From Pseudomonas sp. Au-Pse12 (GTDB lineage Bacteria; Pseudomonadota; Gammaproteobacteria; Pseudomonadales; Pseudomonadaceae): a stretch of 60,354 bases of DNA. Below the pieces are notes generated by a model. It saw only the letters and a list, made by a program, of their open reading frames with translations. It did no database searches and was not told the DNA's origin. The position numbers were made by a program, and so were the translations under genes. Each line of letters begins with the position of its first letter. The stretch's first letter is position 1. Of the stretch, positions 53,314 to 60,354 are shown in pieces. The stretch is taken from positions 1 to 60,354 of the forward strand of contig NZ_JAJTTH010000017.1 in NCBI RefSeq assembly GCF_021341665.1, given 5' to 3'.

Positions 53314-54780
53314 TCAGTGGCCCGGCGCGAGGCTGACGAAGTGGTAGGCCTGGCGGCTGACCATGAGGGTCTTGAGGATCTGCAATGGCGGTTTGGGCGT
53401 CTGGTCGCCGCCGATGACGGCGACATGCTGCGGCGACTCGGCGAGAAAGGCCTGCAACTGCGCTTCGGTCTGCAGGTCCTTGAGCAGGCTCTGGGTGTAG
53501 AACACGCTGGCGCCGGCAATGCGTTCGTTGGCCTGATACAAGGCCAGCTGATGCCCGCTGGCCTGCAGCGCCATGATCTGGTCGGTGACCGGGACGAAGG
53601 ACAGCTCACGGTCGGCCCGGGGCGCGGCCCATTGGGCGTTCACCAGATAACCGCCGATGATCAGGCTCATGAGGGCGATCGCCAGGCCCTGGCGCCGACG
53701 CCCCACCACGCTCCAGAACCCAGCCCCCTGGGCCCGCTGCGCGAGACGCTGGTACAGCACCGCGCCATATTCTGCCGCCAGCACCGCCGCTGCCGGAGTC
53801 AGGGACATCAGGTACACCGTGCGTTTGCTGGAGGCCAGGCACAGCAGGGTGAACTGCGCCAGCAGCCAGATGCAGAAAAACAGCAGGTAGCGGTTTTGCA
53901 CCAGGGTTTTGCGAAAGTGCCACAGGCCCAGGTAGACCAGGATGTTCCACGGCAGGAAGGCCTGGGGCAGCTTGGCCAGGTAGTAATAGAAAGGTTCGTA
54001 GTGCCCGGCTTCGACAAAGGAGCCGTCGAAGCGTCCGACGCTGTTGGTCCACAGCACTTCGCCCAGGGCTTGCAGGCCGCCGCGCTGATAGAGCATGCAC
54101 AGCCAGATCATCAGCGGCACCAGCCCCAGCAGGGTCAGCAAGCCGGGGCGCAGCCACTGGCCGAAGCTGAAGCGTTTTTCGATCAGGCTGTCGGCCAGCA
54201 GGTAGGCGAAGATCACCACACCCGGCATGGCCAGACCGAGCACGCCCTTGCTCAGGGTGGCGATGGCGATGCCGCCGGCGAAGGCCAGCCAGGCCAGCAA
54301 CGCCGGTTGCTGTTCGGCCTGACGGCGCTGGGCCTGAAAGAACGCCAGCAGGGCCAGGGTCACCCCGAGGCTGAGCAGGGCATCTTCACCCACGCCGCGC
54401 ACGTTGCTCCAGTAACTGGCCATGGTCGCCAGCATCAGCCCGGCCACTGCCGCCAGGGTGGCCGGGCGGCCAAAACGGCGGAGCATGGCGTACAGCAGCA
54501 TCACGCTGAACAGCCCGGCAAAGGCCGAGGCCAGGCGCACCGCCAGGGGCGTGCCGCCGAAGGCACGGATGGCGCCGGCGTCGAGCCACAGGCTCAGCGG
54601 CGGTTTTTCCAGGAATGGCGTGCCGAACAGGCGCGGCGTGACCCAGTCATCGTCCAGGTGCATTTCCATGGCAATCCCGGCCACCCGGGCTTCGGTGGAG
54701 CCTTGCAACTGGTGATTACCCAGGGCGAAGAAGAACAGCAGGCAGGCCAGCAGGAACAGCAGCGGAGCGGGTCGGGACAT
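53314..54780 (-). CDS. ArnT-like glycosyltransferase (GT39/GT83, PMT family)
   Basis: This 488-residue inner-membrane glycosyltransferase has about 11-12 helices. The first periplasmic loop carries QGSTEARVAGIAMEM with acidic residues expected for the catalytic site, then GTPFLEKPPLSLW, typical of the ArnT/PMT group. A C-terminal soluble segment follows. ArnT transfers L-Ara4N to lipid A, but no arn operon is next to it, so the sugar and acceptor are uncertain. It is a single gene. Confidence 0.85.
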   Translation of the reverse strand: MSRPAPLLFLLACLLFFFALGNHQLQGSTEARVAGIAMEMHLDDDWVTPRLFGTPFLEKPPLSLWLDAGAIRAFGGTPLAVRLASAFAGLFSVMLLYAMLRRFGRPATLAAVAGLMLATMASYWSNVRGVGEDALLSLGVTLALLAFFQAQRRQAEQQPALLAWLAFAGGIAIATLSKGVLGLAMPGVVIFAYLLADSLIEKRFSFGQWLRPGLLTLLGLVPLMIWLCMLYQRGGLQALGEVLWTNSVGRFDGSFVEAGHYEPFYYYLAKLPQAFLPWNILVYLGLWHFRKTLVQNRYLLFFCIWLLAQFTLLCLASSKRTVYLMSLTPAAAVLAAEYGAVLYQRLAQRAQGAGFWSVVGRRRQGLAIALMSLIIGGYLVNAQWAAPRADRELSFVPVTDQIMALQASGHQLALYQANERIAGASVFYTQSLLKDLQTEAQLQAFLAESPQHVAVIGGDQTPKPPLQILKTLMVSRQAYHFVSLAPGH

Positions 54781-54910
54781 GAGTTGTGCGCCGGCAGATC
54801 AAGAGGCGCAGCCGGAAGGCTGCGGGCAAGCGCTCAAGTATACGGAGGCAAGTCTTAACAAATTGTGAACAAGTTGGGGGAAATCGTCGGTTTTTCCGAG
54901 CGCGGCCGAA

Positions 54911-55279
54911 TCACCCCGGGGCTTTCAGGTAGGCCGCCACGGCGTGCGGGAACAGCTGCTCGTAGAGGGGGTAGCCAATGCCCAACACGCTGATCTCGAT
55001 GGCCTCTGCACCGCACTCGGCGGAGTAGTCTTGGAGGCTCACGCCCATGGCCGGCACGGGCTGGTCGAGGTGATACACCTGCAGTTGCAGCGAGCTTTGG
55101 TCCGCGGTCCCCGTCAGTGCCCGCACCTGCTCCTGAAGCGCGGCGTAGGCCGGGGCGGCGATGAATTGGCCCCAGGCCACGCCCATCGGCGGGTCGTTCG
55201 ATTCCAGCGCGGACCCGCCGAGCAGGGTCGTGCCCTGGTAGATCTTGAACCTTGGATAAGCATCCGCTTGGGCTGGCAT
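54911..55279 (-). CDS. Hypothetical protein
   Basis: I do not recognise this 122-residue protein. It has no convincing signal peptide or membrane segment. Visible segments are YPRFKIYQGTTLLGGSALES near the start and a hydrophobic ISVLGIGYPLYEQLFPHAVAAYL near the end. The ATG at 55279 has AGG about 8 bases upstream. It lies 32 bases downstream of the HxlR gene on the same strand, so the two may be co-transcribed. Confidence 0.6.
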   Translation of the reverse strand: MPAQADAYPRFKIYQGTTLLGGSALESNDPPMGVAWGQFIAAPAYAALQEQVRALTGTADQSSLQLQVYHLDQPVPAMGVSLQDYSAECGAEAIEISVLGIGYPLYEQLFPHAVAAYLKAPG

Positions 55280-55311
55280 GGCGAGACCTGCTGTAAGGGG
55301 AACAATGACGG

Positions 55312-55665
55312 CTAGTGGAGGGCGGCTTCCTGCTGGCGGCGCTGGATGCGCCCGTGACCCCAGGCGGACAGCGCCTCGATCACCGGTTGCAGCGATCGGC
55401 CTTCGGCGGTCAGGCGGTATTCGACCCGTGGCGGCACTTCGGCGTACACCGTGCGCGAGACCAGCCCGGCGCCTTCCAGGTCGCGCAACTGCTTGGTCAA
55501 AAGGCGTTGGGAAATCCCCGGCAGGCGGCGTTGCAGCTCGTTGAAACGGAGGAACTCATTGGCCAGCAACTGATGCAGGATCACGCCTTTCCAGCGGCCG
55601 TCGATCAGGTCCAGGGTGACCTCCACCGGGCAGCCTGGAATGTCCTGGTAGTGTTTGTTTTTCAT
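55312..55665 (-). CDS. HxlR-family regulator
   Basis: This 117-residue winged-helix regulator has the HxlR signature CPVEVTLDLIDGRWKGVILHQLL, then FNELQRRLPGISQRLLTKQLRDLE and RVEYRLTAEG. HxlR proteins respond to aldehydes, quinones or other reactive electrophiles, often through the N-terminal cysteine, which is present here (Cys12). It is divergent from the reductase at 55772, which is its probable target. Confidence 0.9.
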   Translation of the reverse strand: MKNKHYQDIPGCPVEVTLDLIDGRWKGVILHQLLANEFLRFNELQRRLPGISQRLLTKQLRDLEGAGLVSRTVYAEVPPRVEYRLTAEGRSLQPVIEALSAWGHGRIQRRQQEAALH

Positions 55666-55684
55666 CGCCTGACGGTCCTTTTGC

Positions 55685-55710
55685 GTAGCAGGTACGCAAA
55701 AGTACCCTAC
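55685..55710. promoter_or_regulatory. Candidate HxlR operator
   Basis: GTAGCAGGTACGCAAAAGTA continues to CCCTAC, giving GGTAC and GTACC as inverted arms around a 6-base centre, with a wider GTAG/CTAC match. It lies between the divergent HxlR and reductase genes, where such a regulator should bind. Confidence 0.6.
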
Positions 55711-55771
55711 TTGTGCGAGGAGGGCATGAGGGATTTAAGTGTGCGCTTTCCAACGCCAAGGAAGCTCTGCA

Positions 55772-56806
55772 ATGAAGGCCATCGCCTACCTCAAAGGCTC
55801 GTCGCTGTCCGCCCCCCAAGCCCTCTACGACCTGGATCGGGACGAGCCGTCACTCGAACCCCATGACCTGCTGGTGGCGGTCGAGGCGGTGTCGGTCAAC
55901 CCGCTGGACACCAAGGTCCGCGCCGGCAAGGTCGCGGTGCCGGACGACGTGCGCACCCTGGGCTGGGACGCCAGTGGCGTGGTCCGCGCGGTGGGCAGCG
56001 CGGTGACCCTGTTCGCTCCCGGGGACGCGGTGTACTACGCCGGCACCTTCACCCGCGAGGGGGCCAATGCCGAGCTGCACCGGGTCGATGAACGCCTGGT
56101 GGGGCACAAGCCCAAGCGCCTGTCCTTTGCCCAGGCGGCGGCCATGCCGTTGACCGCGCTGACCGCCTGGCAATTGCTCTTCGAGCGCCTGGGCCGGGTG
56201 CCCGGCGACCTGTCCGGGCAGGGCACGCTGCTGATTGTCGGCGGCGCCGGTGGCGTGGGCTCGGTGCTGATCCAGCTGGCGCGCCAGCTGACCGGGATGA
56301 CGGTGATCGCCACCGCCTCGCGGCCGGACAGCCGCCAGTGGTGCCTGGACCTGGGGGCCCATCAGGTGCTGGATCATTCCCGCTCGCTGGTGCCGCAAGT
56401 GGCCGCCCTCGACCTGCCGCCGCCGAGCCATATCGCCGCCCTGACCCACACCGCCCGGCACTATGCCGAGCTGAGCGAAATCATCGCGCCCCACGGCCAT
56501 TTCGCGCTGATCGACGATCACGACTTCTTCGATGCGCTGCCGCTCAAGGCCAAGAGCGTGTCCCTGCACTGGGAGATGGTTTTCACCCGGGCGCTGTTTC
56601 AGACCCCGGACATGATCGAGCAGCACCACATCCTCAACCGGCTGGGGCAACTGCTGGACCAGGGCGTGATACGCAGCACCTTGAATGAAGTCATTCACCC
56701 CTTCAGCGCCGACAGCCTGCGCCGGGCCCATGCCCGGGTGGAGCAGGGCGGCCTGCTGGGCAAGGTGGTGGTGGCCCGCGAGGCCGAGCCCGGCGCCTCG
56801 TTGTAG
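55772..56806 (+). CDS. Zinc-type alcohol dehydrogenase-like / quinone oxidoreductase
   Basis: This 344-residue medium-chain reductase has an N-terminal GroES-like domain (VEAVSVNPLDTKVRAG, GWDASGVVRAVG) and a Rossmann motif (LLIVGGAGGVGSVLIQLARQL). The catalytic zinc ligands are missing, so it is probably a zinc-free quinone or enone reductase that uses NADPH. The ATG at 55772 has AAGGAAG about 11 bases upstream. The divergent HxlR gene and the shared operator suggest induction by electrophiles. Confidence 0.88.
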   Translation: MKAIAYLKGSSLSAPQALYDLDRDEPSLEPHDLLVAVEAVSVNPLDTKVRAGKVAVPDDVRTLGWDASGVVRAVGSAVTLFAPGDAVYYAGTFTREGANAELHRVDERLVGHKPKRLSFAQAAAMPLTALTAWQLLFERLGRVPGDLSGQGTLLIVGGAGGVGSVLIQLARQLTGMTVIATASRPDSRQWCLDLGAHQVLDHSRSLVPQVAALDLPPPSHIAALTHTARHYAELSEIIAPHGHFALIDDHDFFDALPLKAKSVSLHWEMVFTRALFQTPDMIEQHHILNRLGQLLDQGVIRSTLNEVIHPFSADSLRRAHARVEQGGLLGKVVVAREAEPGASL

Positions 56807-56818
56807 AGGCTGTCGCGG

Positions 56819-57307
56819 TCAGCGCAGGTGGCGCCCGCTGCGCCACCAGAAGACGCCGCCGAGGAAGGCCCCCGCACAACCGAACAGCGGCGCCAGTGGC
56901 AGGTAGCGCGGCAAGCCCTCGGGTAGCGGTTCCTCTTCGGCCGGGTCGGAATAGAAGCTGGAAGGGGCCAGGCTCGCGACCACGGGGATGGTCGGCATGG
57001 CGGCCACCGCGCCGCTGAACAGGTAGATCAGCACGTTGCGCCAGGCAAAGCGCTGGGCCAGCCAGAAGAACAGCGCGCAAGGCAACGCCGTGAGAATGCC
57101 GGTCAGCACGCCACTGACGACCAGGGTCAGCAGGCCCACGAACAGCGTTTGCAGAATGATGTCGCCGTTCAACGAGCCGGCGCTGGCCAGCATCGTCAGC
57201 ATCAGCAGCAAGGCCAGCACCGTGGCCAGGGCCGTGACGCCGATGAAGTAAGCGGCGAACCAGTCTTCCGGCTGCACGCTGCGTTGGGGTGGAGTTGTTG
57301 TGGACAT
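56819..57307 (-). CDS. Membrane protein, downstream tandem paralogue
   Basis: I do not recognise the family. The 162-residue product has four hydrophobic segments and shares with its neighbour ALPC-LFFWLAQRF-WR and the same end, FWWRSGRHLR. A proline- and acid-rich loop (DPAEEEPLPEGLPRY) precedes the last helix. The ATG at 57307 lacks a strong ribosome site. It follows its paralogue by 88 bases, so the pair probably arose by duplication. Confidence 0.68.
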   Translation of the reverse strand: MSTTTPPQRSVQPEDWFAAYFIGVTALATVLALLLMLTMLASAGSLNGDIILQTLFVGLLTLVVSGVLTGILTALPCALFFWLAQRFAWRNVLIYLFSGAVAAMPTIPVVASLAPSSFYSDPAEEEPLPEGLPRYLPLAPLFGCAGAFLGGVFWWRSGRHLR

Positions 57308-57395
57308 GGAAAAGATCGCTATAGGGGTGGCTGCTTTGGCCCTGCTCAAGGGGCGGGTGGCTTGGCGTCGGGCCGGTGGTGAATAAAGGCTCGGT

Positions 57396-57866
57396 TCAGC
57401 GCAAGTGACGCCCGCTGCGCCACCAGAACAGCCCCCCCATGAACACCCCACAGCCGCCGAACATCGATGCCAGCTGTAAATAGTGCAGCGCAGCGTTGAC
57501 GCCGTGCGGGAGGTTGAAGAGTTCAGGGAGCAGCTGGGTCATCACGGGAATGGCGAACTGCGCCGCCAGGGCTCCGCTCACCAGGTAGATCCACAGGCGG
57601 CGCCAGGTAAAGCGCTGGGCTAGCCAGAAGAACAGGATGCACGGCAAGGCGGCGATCAGGGTAATCAGCACTAGGCTCACCATCAGCACCGCCACGCTGA
57701 ACGACAGGGAGTCGAGCAGCGCCTCCCACGGGTTCCGGCTGGAAGTCAGCAGTATCAGGTTGAACACCAGCATCAGGGCCAGGGACAGCCCGGCGACGCC
57801 GATGAAGTAGGTGGCGATCCAGTGACCGCGGTTCAGGGGGCGAACGGATTGGGGCGCTTGGGACAT
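57396..57866 (-). CDS. Membrane protein, upstream tandem paralogue
   Basis: This 156-residue membrane protein of unknown function has four hydrophobic segments. It begins with SVRPLNRGHWIATYFIGVAG, like VQPEDWFAAYFIGVTA in its paralogue, and ends in FWWRSGRHLR. The ATG at 57866 is chosen; the frame extends upstream without a ribosome site. The conserved Arg-His end and the Cys in ALPC may matter for function or assembly. Confidence 0.68.
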   Translation of the reverse strand: MSQAPQSVRPLNRGHWIATYFIGVAGLSLALMLVFNLILLTSSRNPWEALLDSLSFSVAVLMVSLVLITLIAALPCILFFWLAQRFTWRRLWIYLVSGALAAQFAIPVMTQLLPELFNLPHGVNAALHYLQLASMFGGCGVFMGGLFWWRSGRHLR

Positions 57867-58065
57867 GATGGGCACGGGCTTTTGGCTGAGGATGACCGGA
57901 CCCAGGCTATCGGCAGGCAGGCCTTTTGATTGTGGAGTTTGCGTGGTTTTTTCGCGGTGAATGCGCGTGGCAGATGACGCCGGGGGAGCAAATCCCTTAT
58001 ACAGGCAGCGGCCCGTCGACCGTTCACGGGCCGGGTTTGCGTCACCCACCCAGAAGGAGATGGAC

Positions 58066-58227
58066 ATGTTCAAGTTCCTGACTATGACCGAGTTGCCCCG
58101 TACCCCTGCGCATCGTGATGCCGGCTCCATCAGCGGAGCGATCAATGCCTGGGAGCTGAAAAATCGGGCTCTCAATACGAAGGGGTTTGTCACATGTCCA
58201 AAGAATTACTCGGAGTTTCTGCTGTAG
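58066..58227 (+). CDS. Small ORF, 53 residues, upstream of a small membrane protein gene
   Basis: AAGGAG at 58054-58059 lies 6 bases before the ATG at 58066, a very good ribosome site. The 53-residue product (FKFLTMTELPRTPAHRDAGS at the start) is soluble and matches nothing I know. It overlaps the start of the next gene by 34 bases in another frame, so it may be a real small protein or a leader that couples translation. Confidence 0.4.
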   Translation: MFKFLTMTELPRTPAHRDAGSISGAINAWELKNRALNTKGFVTCPKNYSEFLL

Positions 58228-58550
58228 GGCTGATGGTGCTGGGCGAGTTTTGCGCCATCTACAGTGAAGTGGTGGTGGCGCGGCTGGCCCATTCCGGCAA
58301 CACCTCCGGTGCCGAACTGGCGTTGCCGGTGCTGATCATGTGCCTGGGCGGTATCTGCCTGCTGGCGGCCTACTGGCTGGGTTACGTGGCGGTGGGCGAC
58401 ATCTGGATCATCACCGTGGTCTCGGTGACGTCGCTGCTGCTCCTGGAGCCGCTGGTGATCTGGGCGCTGTTCCAGCAGGCGCCCGGACGCGGTGCCTTGA
58501 TCGGTTTCTGCCTCGGCGCGCTGGGGATGTTGTCCGCCGTGTTCCTCTAG
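58194..58550 (+). CDS. Small four-helix membrane protein
   Basis: This 118-residue protein has four hydrophobic segments (GLMVLGEFCAIYSEVVVARL, LPVLIMCLGGICLLAAYWLGY, IITVVSVTSLLLLEPLVIWALF and GFCLGALGMLSAVFL). It recalls small multidrug resistance-sized transporters, but the signature residues are not obvious. The ATG at 58194 overlaps the end of the small ORF above. Function is unknown. Confidence 0.65.
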   Translation: MSKELLGVSAVGLMVLGEFCAIYSEVVVARLAHSGNTSGAELALPVLIMCLGGICLLAAYWLGYVAVGDIWIITVVSVTSLLLLEPLVIWALFQQAPGRGALIGFCLGALGMLSAVFL

Positions 58551-58576
58551 CACGGCCTCGCTCAGGCTCGGGTCCT

Positions 58577-59359
58577 TCAGGCCCGGGCCCGGGCAAAGTA
58601 ACGGCTGGGCGCCTCGCCCAGGACCTTGCGAAACACACTGCTGAAGGCACTCGGGCTGCTGTAGCCCAGGTCGCTGGCGACCCGGGTCACGGCCTCGCCA
58701 TGGCCCAGGCGCACCACGGCCGCCAACAGGCAGGCCTGCTGGCGCCATTCGACGAAACTGATGCCGGTGTGCTGGCGAAACAGCCGGGTGAAGGTGCGAC
58801 GGCTCATGCCGGCGCGCTCGGCTATGTCATCGATTCCCAGCTCCAGCGACGGCTGTTCCAGCAGCTCGCGACACACCCTGGCCAGCCGCGGTTCGTCCGG
58901 CAGCGGGGCGTTGAGGGTCAAGGCCGGCATGCTGGCGATTTCATGCAGCAACAGGTTCATCAACTGCCCCTGCACGCCGTCCCTGGCGTAGAGCGCGGGG
59001 AGGTGCATGGCCCGCAACAGCAGTTGGCGCAGCAACTCGGACACTTCCCGTACCTCGCATTGCGCAGGCAAGCCCAGGCGCTTTGCCGCCCGGGGGCGCA
59101 CATAGGTGTTGAGCAGGGTCACCGGGCCGCGCATGTGCATGGCGTGGGTCACCCCGGGCGGCACCCAGATCGCCCGTTGCGGCGGCACCACCCAGTTGCC
59201 CTGCTCGGTAAACACGCTGATCACTCCGGTGGCGGCATAGGCGAACTGCCCGCGCCGGTGCTGGTGCTCGGCGAAGTACAGGCCGTCGGGGTAGTCGATG
59301 GCGCTGACCACCCCATCCCGAGGGGTATTTTCGTAAGGGTCGATATCGATAGGCTGCAT
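58577..59359 (-). CDS. AraC-family regulator with cupin sensor
   Basis: This 260-residue regulator has an N-terminal AraC-type cupin (HQHRRGQFAYAATGVISVF, then AIWVPPGVTHAM) and a C-terminal double helix-turn-helix (DDIAERAGMSRRTFTRLFRQHTG, then VASDLGYSSPSAFSSVFRK). It is divergent from the EamA exporter gene with a 115-base gap, so it probably controls that transporter. Such pairs are common among drug/metabolite exporters. Confidence 0.88.
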   Translation of the reverse strand: MQPIDIDPYENTPRDGVVSAIDYPDGLYFAEHQHRRGQFAYAATGVISVFTEQGNWVVPPQRAIWVPPGVTHAMHMRGPVTLLNTYVRPRAAKRLGLPAQCEVREVSELLRQLLLRAMHLPALYARDGVQGQLMNLLLHEIASMPALTLNAPLPDEPRLARVCRELLEQPSLELGIDDIAERAGMSRRTFTRLFRQHTGISFVEWRQQACLLAAVVRLGHGEAVTRVASDLGYSSPSAFSSVFRKVLGEAPSRYFARARA

Positions 59360-59474
59360 GGCCCGAATCTACTGATAGTTGACCTGATACTGCAAGCGGG
59401 CCATGGCGTGCTGCGGCGATAGTTCGGCCCCGGCCGGGGATTTGCTCGCGGCCGCCTTTCCTGGACCGCGCGAC

Positions 59475-60354
59475 ATGCAGAAAAAACACCTGTTCCTGGC
59501 CCTGCTGGTGACCGCCTTGTGGGGCCTGAACTTTCCCATCACCACGCTTGGGCTGGCGAGCATCGATCCATTGCTGCTCACCGCCCTGCGCTTCACCCTG
59601 GCGGCCTTGCCCTGGGTATTCTTGGTGCCGCGCCCGCCTGTAGGGTTTGGCTGGCTGGCGGCCTACGGGCTGATATTCGGCGTGGCCATGTGGGCCCTGA
59701 TCAACCTGGGGATCGATCAGGGCGTGGCGCCGGGCACGGCGTCGCTGTTGATCCAGTTCAGCGCCTTTTTCTCCCTCGGCTGGGGCGTGCTGCTGTTCGG
59801 CGAGCGCCTGCGCTGGCAACAGGTTCTGGCCATGGCCATTGCCCTGTGGGGGCTGCTGCGAATCATCGGCGACAGCCCCGGGCACGCCACCAGCCTGGGT
59901 TACGCCTTGCTGCTGGTGAGCGCTTTTAGCTGGAGCGTGGGCAACGTCATCATCAAGCGCTGCGGGGTTCGCGAGGTGTTTGCCTTCGTGGTCTGGGCCA
60001 GCCTGTTTGCGCCGTTGCCCCTGCTGGCCCTGACCTGGATAAGCCACGGGAGTACGCCGTTCCTGCAACTGGCCGGGCAGGTGTCCGCCAGCGCGCTGCT
60101 GTCGCTGATGTTCCAGGTCTATGTGGCAACGCACTTCTGTTACTGGGGCTGGAACCTGTTGCTGCGCGAGTATCCGGTCTCTCGGGTGGCGCCCTTGTCG
60201 TTGCTGATCCCGGTGTTCGGCATGGCCGGGTCGGTGCTGATCCTGGGGCAGCCTGTGGGGATCGATGACGGAGTATCCATGGGCCTGATCCTGCTGGCGC
60301 TGGCCGTGGGGCAGCTCGACTGGCGCCGGTTTTCGGCCCTGGGGCGCCGGTCCC
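59475..60354 (+). CDS. EamA-family drug/metabolite transporter, cut by the window edge
   Basis: The frame from the ATG at 59475 stays open to the end of the window (293 codons), so the C terminus is missing. It begins FLALLVTALWGLNFPITTLGL and has ten likely helices in two EamA repeats, with AFSWSVGNVIIKRCG in the second. Family members export amino acids and other metabolites. The divergent AraC gene is the likely regulator. Confidence 0.85.
   Translation, partial: MQKKHLFLALLVTALWGLNFPITTLGLASIDPLLLTALRFTLAALPWVFLVPRPPVGFGWLAAYGLIFGVAMWALINLGIDQGVAPGTASLLIQFSAFFSLGWGVLLFGERLRWQQVLAMAIALWGLLRIIGDSPGHATSLGYALLLVSAFSWSVGNVIIKRCGVREVFAFVVWASLFAPLPLLALTWISHGSTPFLQLAGQVSASALLSLMFQVYVATHFCYWGWNLLLREYPVSRVAPLSLLIPVFGMAGSVLILGQPVGIDDGVSMGLILLALAVGQLDWRRFSALGRRS

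Overview
This GC-rich window (about 60 kb) reads as a chromosomal segment of a Pseudomonas of the fluorescens complex, possibly close to P. protegens or P. chlororaphis. That placement is inferred from the gene content (recCBD, yfiRNB, mmsAB, antABC-antR, split kyn genes), REPIN-type palindromes and codon use. No tRNA, rRNA, CRISPR array or insertion sequence was recognised.

Layout. 0.1-9.3 kb: the recC-recB-recD operon for recombinational repair, with 4-bp stop/start overlaps. 9.4-11.8 kb: yfiR-yfiN-yfiB, a periplasmic switch for a diguanylate cyclase. 11.8-15.8 kb: a small membrane-anchored hypothetical protein, a LysR regulator and the divergent valine-catabolism pair mmsA-mmsB. 15.9-17.4 kb: a RES/Xre toxin-antitoxin pair and a cupin protein. 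17.7-31.6 kb: a tryptophan-degradation supercluster. It holds kynB-kynA, a MocR-type regulator, a BenE-family transporter, an AroP-type permease, antABC with divergent antR, kynR with divergent kynU, and a second amino-acid permease. Together these take tryptophan through kynurenine and anthranilate to catechol.

31.6-38.4 kb: a redox-stress region with two flavodoxin-fold quinone reductases, an antibiotic-biosynthesis-type (quinol) monooxygenase, a MerR and two LysR regulators, a TauE-type exporter and a periplasmic gamma-glutamyltransferase. 38.4-45.4 kb: a REPIN, a SulP transporter, a D-amino-acid salvage operon (GntP permease, RpiR regulator, D-aminoacylase), a glyoxalase-fold protein and an AraC regulator. 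45.4-48 kb: a second REPIN and a chemoreceptor.

48.3-54.8 kb is the most unusual part. A membrane-anchored histidine phosphatase and an ArnT-like glycosyltransferase, both plausible LPS modifiers, flank an accessory block. The block holds a Mor-type (Mu middle-operon) regulator, two DUF2589 proteins, a divergent pesticin-like muramidase, a secreted unknown protein and an M91-like HELGH protease. The Mor leader carries a hairpin that hides its own Shine-Dalgarno sequence behind a copy of the 16S rRNA 3' tail. This block is the best candidate for an undescribed system.

54.9-60.4 kb: an HxlR regulator with a divergent zinc-type reductase, two tandem paralogous membrane proteins, small membrane proteins, an AraC regulator and an EamA transporter cut by the window edge. 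All functional calls come from motif recognition and family knowledge; no database search was run.
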